Source of the DNA: Rhyacichthys aspro
Taxonomy: Eukaryota; Chordata; Actinopteri; Gobiiformes; Rhyacichthyidae
Reading direction: 5' to 3'
Assembly: GCA_036850595.1 (NCBI GenBank)
Contig: CM072166.1
Span: forward strand, 12,263,758-12,327,757
Length of the DNA: 64,000 nucleotides
The translations under genes and the position numbers were made by a program. Below, piece after piece: positions 10,269 to 20,999 of this stretch. Under the pieces are notes generated by a model. The model was not told the origin of the DNA and did no database searches. It saw nothing but the letters and a program-made list of their open reading frames with translations. The first letter of the stretch is position 1; every line of letters begins with the position of its first letter.

Positions 10269-11077
10269 ATGGTTGAGTGGAGTGAAGCTGAGCGTGGAAT
10301 CATTGACAGCATCTTCGGCAACCTGGACTACGATGATATCGGCCCCAAGGCTCTGAGCAGGTAAACCCAAGAACTACCCCGTGTGTACTCTTTTCTAATG
10401 TGATGTAAAACAAATTCCTGATGATGTTGTCTCTCAGGTGTCTGATCGTCTACCCCTGGACTCAGAGGTACTTTGGTGGTTTCGGTAACCTCTACAACGC
10501 CAATGCTATAAAGACAAATCCGCTCATTGCTGCGCACGGAATCAAAGTGCTGCACGGACTGGACAGGGCTGTGAAGAACATGGACAACATCAAGGCCACC
10601 TACGCCGAGTTGAGCGTGCTGCACTCTGAGAAGCTGCACGTGGATCCCGACAACTTCAGGGTACAGCTTCACCTTATTTAGCAGTTAGCGGTCAGGGTTA
10701 GCGTACGATCAGATGTTTCCAACTGAAGTGTCATTGCTGTTCAATTATTACAGAGTTTCCACATTGCCTTAAAAAAACGAAGCAGCATAGAATTTAAAAT
10801 GTTACGAGTGACATGTAGTGCTAACACTGATTAGCAACATTAGCAACAAAAAATAGACCCTTGATTGAAGTAATTCCCCTTAAAGGTCACTGTATTTCAA
10901 GACTTCAGGATTCATATTTATTGACTGTCTTTGGTTTTCTTTCCAAAGCTGCTGGCTGACTGCCTGGCCATCGTGATTGCCGCCAAAATGGGCAATGCCT
11001 TCACCGCCGAGATCCAAGCCGCCCTCCAGAAGTTTGTGGCCGTAGTGGTCTCAGCTCTGAGCCGACAGTACCACTAA
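10269..11077 (+). CDS. hbb: Haemoglobin beta subunit, copy 2
   Basis: Exons 10269-10360, 10438-10660 and 10949-11077 (92, 223, 129 bp) encode 147 aa. The structure matches copy 1 except for a longer second intron (288 bp). The protein starts MVEWSEAERGIIDSIFGNLD, keeps YPWTQRYF, the distal His in AAHGIKVLHGLD and the proximal His in LHSEKLHVDP, and ends LSRQYH. Ser F9 and His HC3 are present, as in copy 1. The last 114 bases of exon 2 differ from copy 1 at only 5 positions, but the preceding 48 bases differ at 15, a mosaic pattern. It faces the alpha-D-like gene tail-to-tail. Confidence 0.96.
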
Positions 11078-11164
11078 ATGCTGGAGCAGAAGTGGGGTGC
11101 ACACAGCTGGGGAGGGGCTGCAGAGATCACCCACGACACGAGTCTCTCGTCTGAGTAATCTATA

Positions 11165-11170
11165 AATAAA
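11165..11170 (+). terminator. hbb: Poly(A) signal of beta-globin 2
   Basis: AATAAA stands 88 bases after the stop codon. Confidence 0.75.
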
Positions 11171-11179
11171 GTCCTGCAA

Positions 11180-12320
11180 ATGCAAATGATGACACTGTCT
11201 TTTTTTAATGCACCAAATCCATCACTACTTAGGTGTCAGCACAAAAGGATATTCTGTTTTTAAACTTATGGTACATACGTTTTTTTCTTCTTTATGAAGT
11301 GCAGCTGAAATGATACAAAACAAAAGCCAATGAATCCAGTACCAGATTCTAAATCTATTACACTTTCATGTGCAGTATACTATATTTAAAAAGGAACCCT
11401 GACAGTCAATAGTTTATTAATCATAAAACTGTGCCGGTTGTTTTGTCATCACTGTGCATGTATTTTTAAACAGTTCCTATTTTGAAGATGCATGCGGGCA
11501 GTGCATTGACATCAGCTGATAGAGTGAAGCCAGCTGTTGCCCCAGTCAAGTCTGGGCCGCACCCAGTCAGACCTATCTCAGACAACACAGTTCTGCAGCT
11601 GGCTGATTGGAGGCTCAGTCATTTCTCAGAAAGACCAGTGGCTTCACCAATTCGGCTGTATTATACTACTACACCTTTGACTTGCTTCTGTCCGTTTTAT
11701 TGACTGGTCATTCTACAAAACAGGTGCCAAAAACATACCCATCTTGGACGTATGTTTATTTTTTTCTGTTGCTTTTATGGTCAGTTTGTAGCAACACATG
11801 AAGGTTGTTTGTAATGAGTCCAGCATTCACTATTTACTCGTGTATATGAGCAACATACATGAAGAAGAATTATGAAGTCATTTTCTTTGTAATAAAAGTA
11901 ATAATAGTATGTTTTCCTTGTCTATTTTTTATGACAAAGTAGTAACATTGGCTTGAGAGGCTATCTCTGCAACTAACTATCAGTGTATTGCCTTGTGAGT
12001 CAGAAGTAGCATCCATAGCAGCACCTCCTTAGATATGTTTCAGGACCGTGGACAGCTCCATTGTCTCAGGTATTGGATCTTCCTGTTTTTTGCTCTGTAA
12101 GCCCCGCCCCCTCAGTTCAACAGGACTGAGGGGGCGGGGCACAAATGTATTTAACAGTTATTGCAGGATTCTACTTTTTTTTTTTTTTTAGTTGGCTTTT
12201 TATTGCCCATTCATTCTTTCTAGTGGATCAGGGTTTCATACTTCAAATTGTCTTCTATTACGCTAAAGTTGGTGACTGAGAGTGTCATATGAAATAAAAA
12301 TGCAAAATTCCAAATGAAAT
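11180..12320. other. Interval between convergent beta 2 and alpha-D genes
   Basis: No gene is recognisable in these 1.1 kb. The open frame at 11482-11703 has no family resemblance. The notable element is the GC-box inverted repeat at 12101-12140; a poly-T run follows at about 12176-12190. Confidence 0.6.
12101..12140. repeat. Perfect 16-bp inverted repeat with GC boxes
   Basis: The arm GCCCCGCCCCCTCAGT (12101-12116) is matched exactly by its reverse complement at 12125-12140, with an 8-base loop. Each arm carries a CCCCGCCCC GC box, the target type of Sp1/KLF factors. It lies in AT-rich sequence between the 3' ends of beta 2 and alpha-D. Confidence 0.85.
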
Positions 12321-12327
12321 TTACAAT

Positions 12328-12333
12328 TTTATT
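12328..12333 (-). terminator. Poly(A) signal of alpha-D-like globin
   Basis: AATAAA on the - strand, 121 bases past the stop codon. Confidence 0.6.
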
Positions 12334-12453
12334 AACTAAAAATTAAACACTTACACTGTAAGAATATAGATACATACTGTATAATTCACACACAGACAAT
12401 AGTGCTCATAGAGTGTATATAGTGGCCTGTTTATAGAAGCATGTGGTCAAGTC

Positions 12454-14215
12454 TTATCTATACTTCTCTGCTAGTACAGCTGCAAACGCTGATAGGTATT
12501 TGTCCATGGCTGCGTGTAATACTTCGGTGAAGTCATCGCCCAAGAAAGTGGCCAGGGTTACAAGCATACAGTTTGAGAACAGCTGCAAGGATGAAAGGGA
12601 TGGGTTGGTTAGTGATAAAGAATTCAAATTAGCCCAAGTAAATTGATGCTGAAGTCTGGTGCTCAAAAATTACGTTAAATTCATGAGTTTAGGGGGCGCC
12701 CCTGGCAGTTCAGGTAGAGCATACGCCTAGCACGTTGGTGACCCTGGCTCGAGCCTCAGTCACATAATTTGCCCAATGTCATTCCCCGCTCTCTTTCACC
12801 CCATTTCCTGTCCAGCTACTGGCAAACAATCAAAGACCAAAAAGCCCAAGTTCAAGTTCAAGTGGTATTGTTCTGGTCTTAAAAAAAAGATAAAATAGTC
12901 TACTAGTCTTACAGTATATGTAAGTCCTTTAAAAATTAACAGGCATTACGCCTTCAAACAGAGCGCAGTTAACAAATAAACAGAGCTCCATCCAATATCT
13001 TCTGTAATGTGAGCTAAAAGGCTAACTGATAAGTTAGCTCTCTTCCTAAATGCTATGCTAAATGTCTACGCCTGTAAAGGGTAAAATACATTGAAATTAG
13101 TCATTTGTTGTATCATCACATTGACTTTAAATTCGATTCATTATCAGATTTCTCAGTGAATCCATGTAGAGTGGAAAAGGACAGACAGAAGGCTGCACTT
13201 GGCCTCTGTGTGGTACTTTGCATGGGCCTGCAGTGTGCAGACACTGTAATTACAAATCACCAGACAACAAAATCTAGTAAAATAATTTTTATGTATCTTA
13301 TGCACTTTAAATAATATAATTTTAGCTTGCACATTTGCTAGTATGTGTGCTAGCATTTTGTGTGCAGTGATTGTCTTTAATACTATATAACTTGTTGGTA
13401 TAAGACTCTCAGTGCATATTATCATATCAAGAAAATAATGTCTCTATGTGCTTGTATCCACCTTGAATTTGCCGGGGTCAATCCGGAGCTGGTAGGCATG
13501 AAGTGTCTGCAGTGGGGCTAGTGTGGCGGTCAGCTGGCTAATGTCTTGGGCCCCCTCAGCGATGGCCAGAACTATCTTTTCACCATGGGACAGGAGGTGG
13601 GCGGAGCGCGGGCTGATATCCAGGTGGGAAAAGTATGTCTTTGTTCCTGGGTAACAGACAAACATCCTGTAGGAGACGTGGACAGTCAAATGCTTTACAA
13701 GGACTTTACTGAGGACTATTACTGTTAATGTAGCTGAGATGGAAATACAAAAAACACAGTAATGTAAAAGGTAAAGCACAGAATCAAGGTCACAGTACTT
13801 TCAGTAGTGAGGGGTCCTTTCAGTTAATTGCTATTGCAGCTTTTTCATGCTGTGTTTTCTCAAGCTTTCTACCATACACTGTGCATAATGGACATAAATA
13901 CACTTTGGGCCATCTTTATCAAGTAACAATAATAGTATCCAGGTTTAAATAATGCATCATCTAGTTTTAGGCTCATATATTAGAGCATAGTTAGACATTG
14001 CATAGTCAGGCAAGCTCAATGTTATTGTCATATACCACCAGTTTTAACACTCTGCCAATAAACACACTGATTTAGTTTTTTATTGACTACATATGTACAT
14101 GATAATACTTAAAATGAGATTACCTGTTTAGAGCTTCTGAGCCAATGTATTCAGCCACCGGAGTCAGCTGTTGCCATATTTCCATAAGCATTTTCTTATC
14201 CTTTTCGGAAATCAT
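12454..14215 (-). CDS. Haemoglobin alpha-D-like subunit
   Basis: Exons in transcript order are 14215-14124, 13666-13462 and 12582-12454 (92, 205, 129 bp), 141 aa. The protein is a haem-binding alpha-type chain, clearly distinct from the alpha at 3507. It starts MISEKDKKMLMEIWQQL, has PGTKTYFSHLDISPRS, the distal His in LLSHGEKIVLAI, the proximal His in LQTLHAYQLRIDP, and ends AAVLAEKYR with the normal Tyr-Arg. This pattern, especially SHLDISPRS...LLSHG and the LAEKYR end, is that of alpha-D/embryonic-like alpha chains, hence the call. Introns are far longer than in its neighbours (457 and 879 bp), and the second carries a SINE. All splice sites are GT-AG and the frame is open, so it is probably functional. 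No convincing TATA box is visible; a GATA motif (AGATAA, about 14301-14306) lies upstream. Expression stage cannot be read from sequence. Confidence 0.92.
12690..12850 (+). mobile_element. tRNA-derived SINE in alpha-D intron 2
   Basis: An A-box-like TGGCAGTTCAGGTAGAGC (about 12704-12721) and a B-box-like GGCTCGAGCCTC (about 12745-12756) are followed by the ATGTCATTCCCCGCTCTCT body (from about 12777) and an A-rich CAAAAAGCCC-type end. This layout is the common tRNA-derived SINE of percomorph fish. It is on the strand opposite to the host gene. A decayed relative is seen on the - strand near 46625-46690. Confidence 0.65.
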
Positions 14216-15040
14216 TGCCAGTTAAAAAAACCTGACACCTACTTGTGATTAAATTCAAGGTCAAAGTGGTTGCAGATGTCAGCCTCAATCATTGTAAATA
14301 AGATAAATTAATACTAAGTAAGGATAAAATAATTCATTTTGTTTCGGCGTAAGAAGGCGTGTTAGAGTCGAGTAGCTGTGGTTGTGTTTGGGGATGGGAG
14401 GAAACACCCCACATGCTGGGTGTTATCAGACATGGGCCAGCACAGGGTGGAGGCTCCACACCAACACTATCTGTGGGTCTGTGCGTCACATGAGATATTA
14501 CAGTGTGGATGACCTCATTGTCAGGCATAGGCTAGGTTTATCAATGTTGTTTGGCCAGGTAAGTTGACCAGTTAATGAAAAGCAATATATAAAGATCTCT
14601 TCCTTATATATAAATGTTTAAGTCAAACACATTTATACACAAAATTATATGAAGTATTCTAAACTACACACTGACATTTTGGCATCAGAAAGGATGTTGA
14701 CCAAACATGTTATTTGTATATTTAAATCTCAAAATCTACAATACTGTAGTGCCTACATATTTTTGCCTTACATGTTACTGTTTACAACATTGTAGTCACA
14801 GAAACCAAGCCTCATACATACACGGCAATTAATCAGCCACCAACAACACGAACAGAGTCTAAAATGTGGAATAAAAATGTACTGAATTGCACAAAAATTC
14901 AATAAAATATTACACGTATAGTTTTTACAAGTAACCATGTGCAAGATCCTTACAAACAATAGTAAATTATAATTATATTTATCTTTATTTTAATAACGCC
15001 AGATTGGAAGTCATGTTACGAGCGAGCATTTAGTGCAATG

Positions 15041-15830
15041 TTGTTGTTTTTTTATTAAGAAAAACCCCCACTGAGACCGACATCTCTTCTTCATGGGCGA
15101 CCTGGCCAAGAGGTCCACAGCACACGTCAATATAAGAAAATACCCATTACAGTAGTTAATTACAAAGGATAAGTTAGCACCACAACAAATTAAAATGCAA
15201 CAATATAAAATAGAGGATTAAGAACACAGTAGCAATTTAAAAACACAAACACTGTTTAATACTCACACGTTCTCTTTTTTTAAAGATTGAACAAAAGTTT
15301 GCAATTGAAATGAGGTCTGACAGTTCAGACTGGAGTGTGTTCCAAGCAGTAGGCGTGGCAACTCTGAAAGCCTATTTTCCTATTTAAGTTCTTACACAAG
15401 GCACAGTCAGGTGAAAAACATCACAGGAAAGTTAGGAAATGGCTTTTTGTCCTCTGAAGAAGTGTGCTCAAGTAGGAGGTAGCTAAGCCAAGAAGAGTTT
15501 TATAAACCACAATCAGCCAGTGTGTGTATCTGCATACACTTAAGGAAGGCCAGCCTGATTTAACATAAAGTTCACAGCAATGAGTGAGGCAACTACATCC
15601 AGTGACATACTTCAGGGCACAGTGATATACAGTATTCAATGACTGAGTGTTGAAATCCCAGGATAAAGTGAAGTAAAGTGAGAAATTCAATTTTGTTTTT
15701 GTTCAGTGTTATGTTTAATTTATGCTGCAGCAGTAAAAAATACCTTTTAAGATTACAGTGTTTATTGTAGGGTAGAACTACAGAGGACTGAACCCCAAGC
15801 TCTGAGGGCAACTTCACCAGTTTAAATTAC
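15041..15830 (-). mobile_element. Decayed LINE, 3' part with reverse-transcriptase C-terminus
   Basis: On the - strand, translation of about 15660-15430 gives segments such as LNTVYHCALKYVTG, VKSGWPSLSVCR and YKTLLGLATSYLSTLL, which follow the C-terminal pattern of fish non-LTR retrotransposon polymerases. A frameshift separates this from upstream coding-like sequence (15817-15600). Downstream (15340-15050) lies typical 3' UTR sequence, including a stretch at 15060-15120 found widely in percomorph repeats. The element is broken and cannot encode a protein. Confidence 0.65.
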
Positions 15831-15849
15831 TAATTACCTGGTATGACCT

Positions 15850-18060
15850 TTTTTTTTAACCATCACATGGTTTGTAGTCATGACTTCCAGTCATTTAATA
15901 GGGCATTCACCAAGGGTCACCAATTTCTCATTTAAAAGTATTTCTGCATTTTTTTCAGTTATCACAGTAGAACATTTTGCTTTGTGCTTACTACCTTTTG
16001 GGTGATTTCTCTAGAACTCTTTTAGTGTTTGTTTAATGTTTTTACTTTTTATTCCCATATTGCCACTGACCTGTTTCCTGTAATTACTATGTAGCTACTA
16101 ATTGAATGGCCCTTTAATCTACAAGAAAACAAGCATCACCATTGAGTCAATTAATGTTTTTTTAAGTGAATTATATTTTTTATCTTAAATTTAGCCACTT
16201 TTTATGTGTACCTAAGTATTTTTTCGTTGAATAGTTTCTGTTTAAAAAAACAACAACATACTTTTCCTTAGACGTTAACCTACCAACAGAATGACTTCTT
16301 CTACGGTCCAATTACATGCACAAACCACAAAAAATATCAGGTCTGTGTTACTCCACTATTGTCCAAATCAAATAAATTCATTTCCATTGTCCTTTATAAC
16401 AAATAATTATTCTTATCTTATTATATAACCAAATATTTACATGGAATCCATACAGAAGTATAATAAGCTCCACAAAATGGTACTTACACTTTGTATGCTA
16501 ATTGCTTATTATTCTGTGATGTCTGGTGATTTAGAACTGTTTTTTATTTGGACAAAGCACGTTCAGTTTATCTAAAATAAACAGTAATAAAACACATTTT
16601 CCCTTGTCTTACTAATAACGCCATTTATCCACTGGGTTGCCTCTGTTAATCGCTCTCAGTCAGCTGTTTCCCGTGAAGTTACATGAAACGTGACTCAGCG
16701 TAAAGAGCACGTCTCTCAGGGGAGTCAAAACGCACAGTCACGCTTTGAGGTGCGCCGTGAGAAGGCAGTAAACATGACTAGGCAGTTTCGTTTTGGCGAA
16801 GCACAGGCCAGTGTATGTAACTGAGAAATTGAGTGGTTTACAGATTATTTTAATCTAGTTTCTGGTAGTAGACTAGTAGTTGTTCTCTGAATAACACTTT
16901 TGCCTATTTCTTTTATTGTACATGCTCAGAAAAGGAACATCATTCGCAATAAGACTGATTTCACTGTTTTGAATTAAAGGGAACACATTTCCTGGTTTTT
17001 AAATTCTTCTTGTTCACCCTTGAACCAAAATCAATCCTGGCTGACTTTGTGAATAGCTTTGCATTAAAGCAGAGAAATGATCCTTTGAAGAGGACTATCT
17101 GAGTAGAGGAGGTGAAACTGGTCACTTAAACGCCCATAAACTTTTGAATGGGACACAATGAGCAGATGTTTTCTTTAGGACAAGCGCAATAATTTATCTT
17201 AAACGTCAATACAACATTGCAAGAGTTACTGTAAAAGAGGGTAATCCATCAAATGGACTGGAAATTCAGCTTGTGGGTCAGTCCTTCATATTTATAATTC
17301 ATTTATACGCTTCGTCAACAAAACATCATAAAAATCTATGGAAATTTAGTAACCAAGTGCTTTTGATTATTTCAGTTTCACACTTGGTCATATATCATTT
17401 TTATGTTGGTACATGAAAAAACTAAATATCATACTGTAGATTTCAACAAATGTTACCAAGAACAGAGGTGAGCATAACCCAATGCTGAGAAGTCCAGAGG
17501 AAATGCAGCATGGCCCGAAAAAGAATATGAGCCCTTAAAATGTGTGAAAATATAGAAATCAAAATAATTGGTTTCTCTTTCTGAAATAAATCTATAGCAC
17601 GCCTTCTTCATAGATTTGTTTATTTTCTATTTTATTTGAATTTCTCTGATAATGGTTAAGGGTAAAAAATATGCTTTACTTTGCAATATTCTTAAGGCAT
17701 TTTGCAGCATGTACTTAGTTACCAGGCTTTTAATGTAAATTTGTAATGTGAGCATCCCGGGAGAGATAAAGTCTAAACAGTTTTTACTATGTTTGGTTCT
17801 CTTCAAAATGTTACACAAAGAACATTAGGTGTCCAGTAAAAACACTAGCAATGATCGCTGTAAAGAGTAAAAAAAACAGAAAACTGTGAAATGATTGCCA
17901 CAGTTTATTAAGAAACCTGAATAAAACCATAGCCTATAACATATAAAAACATTCAAAAGATAAATACGCAAATTATATTTTCAGTGTAAAAATATATAGA
18001 CATCAAGGTGAGATTTCTTGTGAATTTCCTTTTTTGTTTCGTGTCATCACTGTCAGTCAC
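15850..18060. other. Non-coding interval between globin cluster and trmt10b
   Basis: No gene is recognisable. Most of it is AT-rich unique sequence. The block 16625-16800 is richer in GC and carries a TGACTCAGC motif; see the separate entry. Confidence 0.55.
16691..16699 (+). promoter_or_regulatory. NF-E2/MARE-like motif
   Basis: TGACTCAGC is the core recognised by NF-E2 and other bZIP-Maf factors, a hallmark of globin locus control elements. It sits in a GC-richer block (16625-16800) 2.5 kb beyond the alpha-D gene, with TTATC (a GATA site on the - strand) near 16625. A single motif is weak evidence. Confidence 0.3.
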
Positions 18061-18093
18061 TGATGTCTTACTAAAAATCAAGTTATTTATTGT

Positions 18094-20540
18094 TTAGTCT
18101 GTGAGCGATGCTGGTTTGCTGACGTCTGGATCAACTACGTAACCCTTCCCCAGAGGAAACCACGCTCTGAAGGCCTCTGTCCAGCTGCCAGTGTCACAGA
18201 AAGTCAACAAGATGTCAAACACTGGAAAAGACACCAAAATAAAAAACTTGTCAACATCAACTTCTTTTAACTTCACACCAGGCGATAACTGCTCACCTTG
18301 ATTAATGGCCAGGATTTTTGAGTGAAAGTTTTTGGAGTTATTTTTCTTGATCATATATTCGTCTATTGGGAGTCTCGCTGTGAGGACGCTCAGTTCGGTG
18401 GCTCTTGACAAACTCAGCTTCTGCAGAAAGGAGAAAATACACTGATATTGGCGCATATATATGTATCTTCTTTATATGAATTATTCACATTGTCGATAAT
18501 GCTTAATTGCCTAAAAATACTCATAGACATAAAACCCAGTCCAATTATTAAGTTCTATTATTCCCTGTTGCTGCCCAGAGAAGACAAACAGATTCATACC
18601 TTTTGAATACTTTCATCCACGAGGCCTCCAAGAACATACACTTTGTCAGTGTCTACAGATTCCAACGCTGCAATCCAAAACAAAGGAAGGCCTTTTAAAC
18701 TACGGAAGGTATTTTTGTCCCACTCTGTGGAATAATGCGCTTTGTGCATTTTCTAATGTGAATAACATTTGAACCAAGCACACATTCCTAAGACTTTATC
18801 CACCAAGCCTGATACAATTCAAGCCATTTTACTATATTATAAATATAATAACACAAAACATCACAAAAACCTAATATTTGAGCAGAAAGTGACATTTCAA
18901 CTATGGCTACTTGTAAATTCAGCCTAATGTGCCCTAGGAAAAAATGGACGAGGCTAACGCTATGTATATGACGCCCTCTGCTGACCGAATGATTTATTAC
19001 AATATTTAATGTCACAATTATCACGTATATTTATATTGTACCATGTTCAGCATCTGGTGTGAGGTAGACAATGGTCTCTGATGGAAACAGATCCAAACAG
19101 CTTTCTTCTGTTATATCCATCTAACAACACATACACACAGGCAACAGTAGTTTAAAAAGTAAAACCACCAAACATAACGACTGTAGCAGTAGTTGTTTAA
19201 TGTAATAAATGGGCTACTGAAGTTGCAGAAAAGTAAAGAGACATAAAATACACTCACCATGTAGCTGAGGAAGCCATCATTCATTCGGATGCACTCCCTG
19301 TACAGACGACTGTCCTCTCTCAGGACGGTCAGAAACAGGTGAAACGGTCGAGCAGCCTTTTTGTTAGAGCCGTACAGTCGTCTCAGCTGACCGGCCAGTC
19401 GGCTTATCTCCTGAACAGGGACATAACTAAATGATACGTGTCTTTTAAACCCCCCTAGCATTGTGACTACCTGGATGACTGAGTCTTAAGAACGCTGTTT
19501 AAATGTCATGTGTTGACTGAGGATTCATTTTAATCTCCTCAAAAGGATCATGCACTAGCCTTGGTCTTGTCTTGGTCTCTGTTCCTACAAGTACTGGTCT
19601 GCACTATAACACTGTAACCATTATATACTGTATCAAAAGTAAAGGAAGTAAATATGTACCTTGTCAGACATGCAGTCGGTCATACTGAGGTCCACACACA
19701 GTCTATGGCCTGTGCACTGAGCTTCAGCCAAACGCTCTTTGGTGATTGCCTTTAAAACCCGTTTGGTGAACTGAGGGCTGTCCGAATAGGCACCTGAGTG
19801 AGAAAATAATACTCAGTTCATCTCCGTAACACATAAAAAAAAATGTTTATTTGTAATGCTTGCCTAATTGCTGCTCACGGTTGAGCTTCCTTCGCTGCTT
19901 CTCTTCTTTTCTCTTGCTCTTTTTTGCAGCCAGTTGCCGCTCCCAGTGTCGCTGCTTCCTCAACACATTTCTCTGTTCAATAAAGGAAAAAGAGCTGTCT
20001 CAGTCTAGACATTTAAAGCACATCAACTTAAATTCAATTGTTAGTATCATTATTACAAGTGTTGCGATGATTAAGAGTTAAATTAGATTCACTTTAAGTA
20101 AAAACACAATTCATGCCCTATCTGTTTTAATTAACCAAAATATCACAATGACTGAACTCCACAAATAATAATGAATTCTGATTGTAGTTGATTCTGAAGT
20201 AGATGAACTGGGTAGACATGAACTACAAACCTAAGAGTTACAACATAACACTCTACATCCAATTTAACTACTTAAACGTGTCTCTATTTCTTTTGCAAAT
20301 TAAATCTATGCTTTTTCTATAAGCCTCTGTTTGAAGCTTTCAAAGAAGAAGTATACAAATATGAGTATAAATACAATCAGCTTCAACTCCAAAAGTAAAA
20401 ACTCGTTAACTTACAGAATAAAGCGTATCTTCTCTCTCAGGTCTGTCCTCCACTAAATCCAAGTCCAGCTCAATGTGAAGCAGGTCGACTCCCTCTGACA
20501 CTCCATTTAACTCATGTTCACTCTTATCACCATGAGCCAT
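18094..20540 (-). CDS. trmt10b: tRNA (guanine-9 N1) methyltransferase 10 homologue B
   Basis: Eight coding exons in transcript order: 20540-20415, 19972-19864, 19793-19660, 19410-19258, 19120-19042, 18667-18600, 18420-18297, 18221-18094; 306 aa, phase consistent throughout. TRM10-family SPOUT enzymes methylate N1 of purine 9 in tRNA using S-adenosylmethionine. An acidic N-terminus (1-42) precedes a basic coiled segment, RNVLRKQRHWERQLAAKKSK (43-62). The SPOUT domain follows: RLCVDLSMTDCMSDKEISRL (near 110-129), RLYGSNKKA, MNDGFLSYM, YLTPDAEHALE, KVYVLGGLVDESIQK, ARLPIDEYM and ILAINQVFDILL. The LPIDEYM and KNFHSKILAINQ patterns fit the B paralogue better than TRMT10A. The start is the first ATG (20540); in-frame sequence upstream has no ATG. 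The intron after exon 2 uses a GC donor (G|GCAAGC). Exons and active-site region are intact. It lies between the globins and rhbdf1. Confidence 0.93.
18971..18984 (-). promoter_or_regulatory. CTCF-like motif in trmt10b intron
   Basis: On the - strand the sequence is TCAGCAGAGGGCGT, one base off the CCAGCAGAGGGCGC-type CTCF core. It lies in the intron after coding exon 5. Its orientation is opposite to the motifs at 20790 and 22982. Confidence 0.35.
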
Positions 20541-20789
20541 TGCAGGAATCAGAGACAGAGCGAATGTATTTTTTGTCTTGTAGATCTCCAAGCTCCACTA
20601 AAAACAAGCTACTGGATGAACTCACTTGGACAGCATCAATAATTATTAGACTAAGCTCCTTTTGCAAGTAAATAAACAGGCTTGAGCTGAACGAGTCGCA
20701 CTTTCTGAAACAGTTCCAACGTGTGTTTGTGTCGCATGTAAATGACATCAGAGTGAACGAAAGCGATAAGAAGCCGGTATTTTAATTGA

Positions 20790-20803
20790 CCAGCAGAGGG
20801 CAC
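20790..20803 (+). promoter_or_regulatory. Strong CTCF-like motif upstream of trmt10b
   Basis: CCAGCAGAGGGCAC matches the CTCF core essentially perfectly. It lies 250 bases before the trmt10b start codon, at the edge between trmt10b and the region leading to rhbdf1. Confidence 0.5.
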
Positions 20804-20999
20804 TACACGCATACACAACTCCACAGCTGCAACGTAAAGGCATATAAGTACATGCAACACAACACATAATTATAATAATAATCTGTTTTAAATGCATATA
20901 TTAAAATTACATACTCATAAATCATCATATTTCCAAGTAATAGATTCAAGACGCCAACAAACGACAGACAGACAGTGATAATGTTGTTGTCTTTTTCCA

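Noticed and set aside
20541..20591. Upstream extension of the trmt10b first exon
   Set aside because: The in-frame sequence has no ATG (it begins at a TTG), so translation is taken to start at 20540.
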